From contig JAUDYN010000013.1 in assembly GCA_030407005.1 (NCBI GenBank), positions 310,001 to 374,000 on the forward strand: a stretch of DNA of 64,000 nt. Reading direction: 5' to 3'. Positions 25,315-34,199 of the stretch are shown here, one piece after another; the stretch's first letter is position 1, and every line of letters begins with the position of its first letter. Below the pieces are notes generated by a model. That model ran no database searches. It worked only from the letters and a program-made list of their open reading frames with translations, and had not been told where the DNA came from. The position numbers and the translations under genes were made by a program. Source of the DNA: Desarmillaria ectypa. Its lineage: Eukaryota > Basidiomycota > Agaricomycetes > Agaricales > Physalacriaceae.

Positions 25315-25708
25315 TGTTATGATTTTTCCATTATCTTATTGTATTCAGCATCATAATGCTTATGCATCATATCTGCATCATTTCAAACACCAATATCCAG
25401 CCTTATCAGATCTCTCATGTTCCATCTATTCTAATAGCCTCACCATGGTTGGACCATTGTCACATGACTCTGATAGTTTCATGCATGTATACCATTATTT
25501 CACCTATTATTAGGATGATGCATTTTGTATATAAGTAGAGTAGTTGTTGTACATACTCTCTATCTTTTGACTAAATTCAATCCATATACCTCCTTCTACA
25601 CTGTTCCAAAGACTAGCCATCCTCTTACTTATGGGTGATTGTCTGAATGCAAGACAGCCCAAGAGTGATGCAACATCCCAAGATCATGTGTTAGGCAGGG
25701 TCCTAACA
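25315..25708 (+). repeat. 3' LTR of the truncated Gypsy-A element
   Basis: TGTTATGATTTTTCC ... GGGTCCTAACA, about 394 bp, with TATA motif GTATATAAGTAGAG near 25530. It is directly followed by the tail of another LTR (25709-25777). Confidence 0.85.
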
Positions 25709-25777
25709 GACCATAGCTGTTTCCTAAGGGTGACTGTCTGAATGTGAGACAGCCCAAAGAATAACACATGTCTAACA
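25709..25777 (+). repeat. 3' remnant of a 5' LTR
   Basis: Contains GGGTGACTGTCTGAATG and AGACAGCCCA and ends GTCTAACA, matching the last ~70 bp of Gypsy LTRs. It is followed by a primer-site-like sequence and gag, so this is what remains of the 5' LTR of the deletion derivative that follows. Confidence 0.75.
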
Positions 25778-25778
25778 A

Positions 25779-25791
25779 TTAGTTGAAAGAT
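25779..25791 (+). promoter_or_regulatory. Presumed self-priming site
   Basis: TTAGTTGAAAGAT, one base after the LTR end. It is complementary (one G.U pair) to ATCTTTCGACTAA just downstream of the TATA box in the related LTR at 17847-18264. See the self-priming finding. Confidence 0.55.
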
Positions 25792-25816
25792 TCTACCCCT
25801 CTCTTCACTGCCAGCC

Positions 25817-27553
25817 ATGAAGAGACCCATCACATGACAGATAAACCCTGACAGACACAATAATTGCCCTTAGTACTGCCATCAGCAGTGCCTTTTTACT
25901 CATATTCTTCACCATGCTCATATTTTTGATGTGGGGAGAACAACTCTGGAACTACCTATGAAGACAATGGGTCTTATGACCACAAAGACCCCCTCCCTTC
26001 CCAATATGTCCTCCCCAGGAGACCAGCCCCCACCAGGGTGAATCCCACAGATCTGGCACTCTCTCAAGAAGAAATTCACCCCTGTCACTAAATCACCTTC
26101 ATACTCCAATCCTCCAATGAGTTCCCAATTCATTGAACAGAACAGGCCACCCAGCATGCTAGACTTGAATGACCCTCCACCATGGAGGAATACATGCAGG
26201 ACATACAGGCTAGGTTCTGAACCTCCAGTGAGTCCCCCCCTCTGTATACCTCTGCCTACCCAGCTCATGTGAGGGTATGACACCCAAACAATGCCAGGAT
26301 GAGTTTACCCCATCCCAACCACCCTTACAGTCCCTGGGCCACTGCCCAGGAGTGAGAGAATTGGCCTGACTCCAGAGAGGATAGCAACTTCTTGATCTCC
26401 CTCCCCCTCATCAAGCTCTCTAGCAACTCCCCAGAATGCCAATGACCCCCTTAATGCTGAGGGACCCAATTTTGAGTGGCCATACCTCTCAAATACTGAT
26501 CAAGCTCTCCTCAGTCCCTTTTAAAGTGAAGCATGGGAGCTTTGAAGAAGGGACATCAAGACCAGAATGGCCTGGCCCAGGATTCATCCTGACATGGATG
26601 AATATCTCACCCTCAACTGAGGAGAGCCAATCTGAGGCCCAGGAGCTGGTGCCATTGTATGCATCAGAATTCACACCAACAGAGACTGGAAACTTTATCC
26701 TCCATCAGCAGGGGATAGAATACCTGGGTTATGAATAAGAACCACTGATGAACAGAGGGAGTTGGAATGCTCCCTACAGATACTGGCAAGACAGGAGGGT
26801 AACAGGCCAGACCTTGATAGGAGGGAGGCCTGATATTGATAAATTTACATATAATACAGGGTTCTATGCTGGGCTGAAATGATTCCAGCCCCAATATATG
26901 TCATATCTGAACTACCCCCCTAACATGCCAATACACCAACCCTGACCCCTTCCCAACTCCCTGCCAGCAAGCCAACTTCATCAATCAGACTTCTATCCCC
27001 ATCAGGGAAGAAGCCTTCTATTTGCAGGCACAGGAGAAGACCCTGGATGAAGTTTAGGTCCTGCACAACCTGCACAACCAACCATTGAAGAATGAATGCA
27101 ATTGGCTGAAAAGAAACAGCAGATAACAAAACTCCATCAAGAACTAGAAGAGGCAGAAGAGGCTTGGGACTTACATGCTGCATTCTGGCAGCTTCTGAAC
27201 AAAGAAAAACAGCTGGAGTGTGGAAGACTGTGGGAAGCCCCAAAGAAACCACCACCTCAACCTGATAGGTATTTGATCCCATGACCCCCTCCAGGACAAG
27301 CCCCCTCAAATCCATATCCAAACTCCATCAGAAATGTGTCCAACAAAGCTCCTTATTTGGGCATCAAGCCCATTCTCATCCAGCCTCTGAAGCCATTCAA
27401 AGGAGACCATGACAATATCAAAAGGTTTGTAGGTGACTGCATCACCTACTTTGAGGTCTTTCAACACTATTTTCAGCTGCCATCACATTTAGTCCTATTT
27501 GCAACATGCCACTTTGAAGGCCCCACCAAGGACTGGTGGGTCTACAAGTGACA
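25817..27553 (+). pseudogene. Gag of a pol-less Gypsy deletion derivative
   Basis: ATG 25817 precedes a short polar stretch and a hydrophobic segment (about 25872-25930, LSTAISSAFLLIFFT then MWGE). Then follow a Pro-rich region, EEYMQDIQAR, an acidic region, the MDEYLTLN block, a frame switch near CAGCAGGGGATAG (about 26706), YPHQGRSLLFAG (about 26998), a coiled coil (27096-27240) and the capsid-like DNIKRFVGDCITYFEVF ... KDWWVYK. Sequence stops at the KDWWVYK motif, and the remaining gag and nearly all of pol are deleted. Many TGA codons replace CGA. Confidence 0.8.
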
Positions 27554-27672
27554 TGAGGAAATGATCAATGGAATGCAGATGATGATGCACAGAATACCTA
27601 GGGAACCCCCTTAGAAGGACCAGTAGTCAGGTCATAGTGAGAGTTGGGATGCCTGTCTTAATAAGAGGGTAT
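27554..27672 (+). pseudogene. Deletion junction and 3' pol tail
   Basis: About 120 bp between truncated gag and the 3' LTR. It includes a short pol-like end (GGGATGCCTGTCTTAATAAGAGGGTAT) with a polypurine tract immediately before the LTR. Confidence 0.6.
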
Positions 27673-27998
27673 TGTTATGATTTCATCTATTTTTCTTGAT
27701 TATCTTATCTTATCTAGGCACTGATGTTATCATATCTTATCTCAGCACCAATCACAGATCAGAGACCAGTTGCCTTGTTGTTATCAAGTGACAACAAGCC
27801 ATTATGCTATGGCTTGCAATAGTTGCCTTTCTATGTTATTGTATTTATTGTTTCATGTATAGACACATCATTTTGACCTGCATTATTAGGACTAGTACTT
27901 TTGTATATAAGTAGGATAGCTCTCACTGTATATTCCACAGCTTTGAGCTAAAGTTAATCTACACTGAACTCACTCATCAACTCATCTCCTCCCTCATC

Positions 27999-28421
27999 TG
28001 TTACGATTTTTCTGTTATCTTATCTTATCCGAGTCATATACATGACTCATCCATCTAATCTAGCCCAGAAACCGACTCGTATCCAGCTATTTGCCAGCTA
28101 CCACTCTCGTTCTCACTGTCTGTCACCCCAGACACTTTCTATTGGTTCTATGATCCTCCTGGATCGTCCTACTTCGACACTGTTTGTGCATGGACCATAG
28201 TGTTTCATCTAATTATAACGCCGTAGAAATACTATATAAACAGAGTAAACTAGCCAGTTGTACTCTATCTCTTGTTTAAATTACAATCATACACTTCTTG
28301 TCTACACAAGACTGAAGGCTCCTTGGCTTACATCTCTCAATTGGGTGATCGTTCGAATGTGTAACGGCCCAGAGGGATCAGCTGACTGCCCCAAGTCATG
28401 TGTCCAAGTCGGCACCTAACA
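27999..28421 (+). repeat. 5' LTR of the near-complete Gypsy-A element
   Basis: TGTTACGATTT ... GGCACCTAACA with terminal inverted repeat TGTTA/TAACA. TATA box TATATAAA at 28233-28240. The transcript is expected to start about 25-35 nt further on, where the self-complementary segment lies (28266-28279). Confidence 0.95.
28266..28279 (+). promoter_or_regulatory. Self-primer segment near the presumed transcription start
   Basis: TATCTCTTGTTTAA, starting 33 nt after the TATA box, is the exact 14-nt reverse complement of 28422-28435 just inside the element. Confidence 0.65.
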
Positions 28422-28435
28422 TTAAACAAGAGATA
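28422..28435 (+). promoter_or_regulatory. Primer binding site, self-priming type
   Basis: TTAAACAAGAGATA begins directly after the 5' LTR. It does not match the common initiator-Met tRNA primer site but is fully complementary to the element's own 5' RNA (28266-28279), as in Tf1/sushi-group elements. Confidence 0.7.
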
Positions 28436-28456
28436 TCCCCCTTCTCTTCTATTACG

Positions 28457-31176
28457 CCAGCCATATAGAAGAAGTTCCTCATGTCCGGAGAAGACAGAAA
28501 CCCGAACCGTCTCCCTCGGCGGCACCATACTATTGTCTTTTTTCACGGTCCTCGCCGTACTAATTTATGAGGAAGAACTCCGGGCACTGCTCAGAAGGCA
28601 GCCCCGACGACCAACCCTGGAACCCCACCCCGCCCCACCCACCACAGATGTCCTTCCCAGGGGGGTACCCCCCACAAGACTGGGAGAACGAGAGGAACTA
28701 CCACTTGTTCGCTCCCGGGCCCGATTCATCGTCAGCCCCACCTCCTCCTCTGAGGAGAGCAATGATTCGAGGCCCCCATCTCTGGGGATCTCAGAACTTC
28801 GGGCCCAGATTGCCCAATCTGCTCGCGCCTATAACGCGAGAGCCATCCTCCTCCATTACCGGATGGAATGACCCACCATCACACTGGAGCGACCAACAGC
28901 CAGTCTTGCGGAGACCGAAGAATACGAGAGGGATGTACAGGCTGAGGTGGATGAACCCCCGCCCCCATACCCCGGCCCCCCCCCCTTGTCCAAGAACCCC
29001 CACCCTCTGCATATCCCGGCGGAGGTCCGACTCCCCGTCGCTCGACAGCAACAACAGTAGCAGGTCCGAATACTCCGGACCTCGACACCCTGACGATCCC
29101 GGCATGGATTGAAACCACCCTTACGGCCCCTGGGGCCGTGAGCAGTGGCCAGACGAGGGAGAAGAATTCTCCCTCTCCTCCCTCCCCATCATCAAAATCT
29201 CCGATGACGAGTCCGACGACGACATCATTGGAGACAACGCCCTGGTCCCGTCCACTCCCCATGCCACTGACGACCCCTTCAACCCAGATGGGCCCGATTA
29301 CATCTGGCCTGAACTCTCTGAGGTCGATCAGAGACTATTCGGTCCATATCGGACCGCAGCATGGGAAATTCGACGAAGGGATGTTGAAGCCCACGACCTC
29401 TGGGATGAACCCAGGGTCAAAATGGATGAGTGGCTTGCCCTCAACAGGGGCAACCCCATCCGAGTCCCCCTTGAAGGCCCTAGCAACACCAGGGCCAATA
29501 TCGTCAATCACCGGATACTCGCAAACTGTGACCGGTCAATTTTCCGCCCCTCCGCAGGGGATCATTTTCCAGGGTTATTACCCAGGACCCCCCAGGAGCA
29601 ACGAGAGCTGGATAGAACCCTCCAGCACTTATGGAGGCTGGAGGTGGCGAGAGAGGAATGAGGAGGGGCAAGAGCCCCTGTATAATACATTAACCTATGA
29701 CACAGGTTACTACGGAGGGATGGAATACTACCACCCTCAATATGAAATCTATCCGGATCACCCACCAGATACCCCGGTCGTAAGCCCACGACCACTTCCC
29801 GACTCACCCCCGCATCATAGGGCGTGTCACCAAGGATACCACCCCTATCAGGGTGGTAGTCTTCTCTTCGCAGGGGCGGGAGAAGAAATGGAAGCTGAAG
29901 GAGCCCCTGCAGGGAATGCCACTGCAGGGGCATCAAGAACCCCTGCCACAGCAGAAGAAACCCAACAGCAGATGCGAGACGAGCTGTTGGCGAAAGAGCG
30001 GCGCATAGCAGAAATGCGCGAGGAGCTCGACAAGGAGGACTCCGCCCGCAAGACATTGGCGGACTACCTCCGAGTCCAAGAGCGCGAGAAGGAGCGGGAG
30101 AGGGGAAGACCGCCGGGGCCGCCAAGAGGCTACCCAGGGTACAGGCTGGATCAGTTCTTGATCCCAAGACCGCCCCCTGGTCAGGGACCACCTGACCCAA
30201 TCCTGAACCTGGTCGGGAACGCTGCTGCTGATGCCCCGTATTTGGGCATCAAACCGACCCTCGTCAAGGTCCCCGCCCCTTTCAAAGGGGATCATGATGA
30301 CATAGAACGCTTCATAGGCGATTGCATCACCTATTTTGAAGTGTTTCGACACTACTTCCAGGTGCTGTCGCACCTGGTACTGTTCGCGACATCCCACTTC
30401 GAGGGTGCTGCCAAGGACTGGTGGGTCTACAAGAGACCCAAATATTGGGTGGGGGATGCCTTTGACGGCACCGCTGCCCACTTCTGATACCCCGACTGGG
30501 CCGACTTCGTCAACCTGGTCACCTGACAATTCTGAGATCCCGCAATTGAGGAAATTCACGAAAAGCGCATGTTCAACTTGTGCATGGGAGCACAGCCCGC
30601 CTCCCATTACTTCCAGAAGCTGGAAGAAGAAGCAAAGCTAGCGGGCCGGAGAACTGATGAGGCCAAACGCGGCGCGATGGTGAAGGCGGTGCGACTAGGA
30701 GTGCCTAGTTCGTACATGACCTTTATATCCAATATGGGCATGAGCATCCCGCGCTCATATCCGGAGTGGAAGGAACACATCCTCCAGATGTATGAAGAGA
30801 GACAGTGGAAGTGGGTCTTTGACCAGACCACTAGTACACCTTGGGACGGCCAGAAGCAGGGCCCATGTCCCCAGCAACAGCAACCCAGCAGCAAGAACAC
30901 TGCTGGGGTGACAAGTTCCTCAGCTCCAAAGCCGAGTGCTGGGAGTGGAGGAACCAGTCAGGATGCTGGAACCGGTAAGTGGACAACGTACGGGGGGGGG
31001 GGAAGCCCATGGACTTGGACCGGCAAAAGGCCAAGGGGCGCTGTTTCAGGTGCAACCAAAAGGGTCACCTGAGCAGGGATTGCCCTATGAGAAAAGAGAA
31101 GAACGTTGTGAGATATGTGGGGCCCACTGACGCAGTGGTGCCGAGCACCTCCAAGATCGAGGAGGTAAAAGAGTAG
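28457..31176 (+). pseudogene. Gag polyprotein of the near-complete Gypsy-A element
   Basis: The leader near 28457 shows ATATAG where other copies have ATGAAG, so the start is damaged. A hydrophobic stretch (28512-28560, GGTILLSFFTVLAVLIY) is followed by Arg-rich and Pro-rich regions, EEYERDVQAEVDEPPPPYPG, then (in the next frame) an acidic region and IRRRDVEAHDLWDEPRVKMD. After a switch near 29560 come YHPYQGGSLLFAGAGEE, a coiled coil (about 29970-30110), capsid-like IERFIGDCITYFEVFRHYF ... KDWWVYKRP, and a CCHC knuckle (31042-31083). Frame changes occur at a C-run (about 28975), near the CTCCGCAGGGGATC tract and at an 11-G run (30992-31002). TGA codons lie at 29110, 30485, 30526 and 30535. 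Confidence 0.85.
31042..31083 (+). other. CCHC zinc knuckle of gag
   Basis: CFRCNQKGHLSRDC, the CX2CX4HX4C nucleocapsid motif that binds element RNA; 31 codons upstream of the gag stop. Confidence 0.9.
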
Positions 31177-31208
31177 GGCATCAAGGGTTCGATTCCCCTT
31201 GCACGCCC
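31167..31208 (+). promoter_or_regulatory. Gag-pol -1 frameshift signal: AAAA run plus hairpin
   Basis: AAAA at 31167-31170, then GAGTA, then stem GGGCAT-CAAGGG (31176-31187), loop TTCGATTC, CCCTTG (31196-31201), bulged C, ACGCCC (31203-31208). Eleven of 12 pairs form; the exception (A.C) is explained by G-to-A change at a CpG. The gag UAG is 31174-31176. Pol is in the -1 frame, which is open across the hairpin (RVGHQGFDSPC). Two other copies show compensating base pairs. Confidence 0.75.
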
Positions 31209-33434
31209 AAGACTCAAGGTGTGTCCTCAGTTTCCACAGGTCGGACTAATTATTATGAAAATAGAAAAATATCTACGAAAACAAATATATCTATGACTTC
31301 ACCGAAGCCGAAGACCAAGAAAGAATCAGCAAGGACAAACAGGTACGTCATACTCCTAGAAGACGCTGACACTAGTATCTGTAGTGACAAATCCCGAGCC
31401 TCCGATGAACTGGAGCGGGACTTGCCAAGTGGTGTTGGTGCCGCAACAAAGTCCAACAAGCAGTGCTCACCGGATATGCCGCTGAGTGCACAGCGACGAG
31501 CAGGGACCAGTAGGCGGGACTCCTTCAGGACTCCCAGAAGTCTGACCATCCCAGTACCTGCCTCGAGCGGCGGGGCAAGCTCACCAGTTCCACCAGGGTC
31601 GGCGGAGGACCAGGACAGTGCCTCTAACCAAGGCCAGGACCGACGACCCGGACAAACTGGTCCAGGGAGTGGAAAACTTGATGAAGCTGAGTACCAAACC
31701 GGGCCGGCAAGTCAAAGGGTTGACAACCGTGCAAAGGTCACCTTAGGCACTAGCTGGGAGTCAATGACCAAGGGGATTCAAACTCCGTCGCGAGTGGTGC
31801 TGGCCAAGGAAAAGGGACAGGATCCCGCTAGCACCCAGGCAGTAAAAAGGGGGCATTTCAGCAGAACTACCGTCATTGAAGTACCCGACGAAGAAGACGA
31901 TACAGCTTTTAGGATGTGGCAAGTCAGCCAATCCAAAGCCAGTACCCCGATATCCAGAACACTGGAAACACAGAACCTTGACCTTCTGAATGTACGGGGA
32001 AGCGTCAAACCCGACACCCATCTTAACAAGGGGGTATCAACCGCTTCCGAACACACGGGGAAGCAGGATGGATTCCAATGGCTTAGACCATTCAGAATTG
32101 ACTGGACGATGCGTGCCATATGCGACTCCAAGAATTTGGCAAATGCCAAAGCGGTTCTCTCCATTTGGGTACACCCCAAACGACTTGGAGAAATCGATGA
32201 CGAGCTCATTCGAAGCTTACAGATGGGAGGGAGCACTGCCCAGGAACAGCTCTATGAATTACACGAACCTATTCGTTACATTCGCGGCACCAAGAGTTCC
32301 GGATGGGATTTTTTGGTAGACATCCAACTTTCCCCATGCACTGGGAAACAGATATTGACAACCCGAGTGTTGTTGGATAGCGGCTGCACGGGCAGCTCTA
32401 TCAACTGAACTTATGTCCAACAACATTGGTTGGACACCAGGAAGGCTGCAGCCCCTATACTGGTCTATAATGCCGATGGAACGCGCAATAAGGCAGGGGA
32501 TGTCACTGAGTTCGTAGAACTCCGAATGACAATTGGAGGACATAGCGAGCGCATCGACCTCGCAGTCACAGACCTGGGCTCCAAGACCGTATACTTGGGC
32601 CACGACTGGCTTAAACGCCATAACCCTTTTGTTAACTGGAAGGCAGGAACCTTGACATTCGGACGATGTCATTGCGTCCAGAACTACTTCACCCTGCCTG
32701 ATGCAGATGAAGAAGACAGATGGGATGAAGAGCTTGAGGAAGGAGAAAGTATTCTTGCTGTCAACATGCAAGAAGAAATCATCCTTCGTGCCGTTCACCA
32801 CGTGAATGAACTGGCTGCAGCCGCTAATGCGGAAAAGCCGAAACAGACATTTGAGGAGCTCGTGCCTCCTCAGTATCAAAGCTTCAGAGATTTATTCTCT
32901 AAAGAAAGCTTTGACGAATTACCCGAACAAAGACCTTGGGACCACGCAATCGAGTTGGTCCCCAACGCGAAATCTACCTTGGATTGCAAGGTGTACCCGC
33001 TCAATTGCAATGAGCAAGAACAGTTGGACAAGTTCTTAGATGAGAACTTAGACTCGGGATGTATCTGTCCCTCGAAATCTCCCTTCGCCTCTCCCTTCTT
33101 CTTCGTCAAGAAAAAGGATGGCTCTCTACGACCAGTTCAAGATTACTGGAAGTTGAACGAAATGACGATCAAGAATCGTTATCCCCTTCCGCTCATTTCT
33201 GAGCTAATCGACAAGCTATGCAGAGCCAAGTACTTCTCCAAACTGGATGTACAATGGGGCTATAACAATGTCCGTATTCAAGACGGAGATGAAGAAAAGG
33301 CAGCCTTTAGAACTAACCGAGGACTCTTTGAGCCTACGGTAATGTTCTTCGGGCTTACGAACTCACCAGCCACGTTCCAGTGGATGATGAATGACATCTT
33401 TAAGGATTTAATCGCCAGAGGAAAAGTCACCATT

Positions 33435-33446
33435 TACCTCGATGAC
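33435..33446 (+). other. RT catalytic YLDD
   Basis: The codons for Tyr-Leu-Asp-Asp, preceded by GKVTI and followed by ILIF, give the polymerase active site. The upstream motif reads FSKLDVQWGYNNV, with Gln where RT usually has Arg. Confidence 0.9.
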
Positions 33447-34199
33447 ATACTCATTTTCACGAAATCCTTGACAGAACACCGGGATGTAGTACGCCAAGTA
33501 CTCCAAAGACTTTGAGAGAACAAACTGTTCCTCAAAGCAGAAAAATGTGAGTTCGAGGTACTTGAAACTGAATACCTGGGGGTTATCATCAGTGAAGACG
33601 CCATTCGCATGGACCCAGTCAAGATTGCAGGAATAGCGGAATGGCCAACCCCGACAAAGAAGAAGGAATTACAGTCCTTCCTAGGATTCACGAACTTCTA
33701 CCGGAAGTTCATCAAAGACTACTCGAAGATAGTGCATCCCCTTACCCAGTTGACTGGAAAAGTAGACTGGACATGGGGATCCGAACAAGAACAAGCATTT
33801 AATCAACTCAAGAAGTTGATGACAACAAACATAGTTCTTACAATTCCCTCGGATGATGGAAAGTTCCGAGTAGAGGCCGATGCCAGTGACAGAGCTATTG
33901 GCGCCATCCTAAGTCAAGAAAAGGAAGGAAAATGGAGACCAGTTGCCTACATGTCAAAAGTGCTCACCATCACTGAACGCAACTATGAAATCTATGACAA
34001 GGAGTGGCGCCATTACCTCATGGGTGCCAAAGAGACCGTTGAGATCTGGACTGACCACCAGAATCTCCAATACTTCCGGAAACCCCAGAAGTTGAATCGC
34101 CGACAAGCTTGGTGGGTCACCGAACTAGCGGAATACCACTTTATCCTTCAACATAAAGCCGGAACCACTAATCAGAAGGCCGATCTTCTCAGCAGACGA

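Larger units (their letters stand above)
18381..25708 (+). mobile_element. Chromovirus Ty3/Gypsy element (family A), 5'-truncated
   Basis: Contains most of gag, the gag-pol hairpin, protease, RT, RNase H, integrase, chromodomain, polypurine tract and 3' LTR. The 5' LTR and gag N-terminus are missing because the left end abuts a TGAT repeat at 18380. Numerous in-frame TGA codons lie where related copies have CGA, and CpG is depleted. It is closely related to the elements at 27999-37885 and 54102-62109. Dead copy. Confidence 0.9.

Noticed and set aside
28398..28456. Gag start inside the 5' LTR (in-frame ATG at 28398)
   Set aside because: The ATG lies in the LTR 3' end. Other copies show the gag ATG about 30-60 nt after the LTR, and the equivalent position here (about 28457) is mutated.
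29562..30607. Long open frames on the minus strand opposite gag (29562-30200, 29933-30607)
   Set aside because: They are antisense shadows of the GC-rich gag coding region, with no domain and no conservation in other copies.
31120..31210. Apparent tRNA gene: GGTTCGATTCC B-box, an anticodon-arm-like CCTCC/GGAGG and GACGCAGTGG
   Set aside because: The upstream half is conserved gag coding sequence. The presumed 5' acceptor strand does not pair with the 3' strand in the other two copies, whereas the local hairpin does covary.
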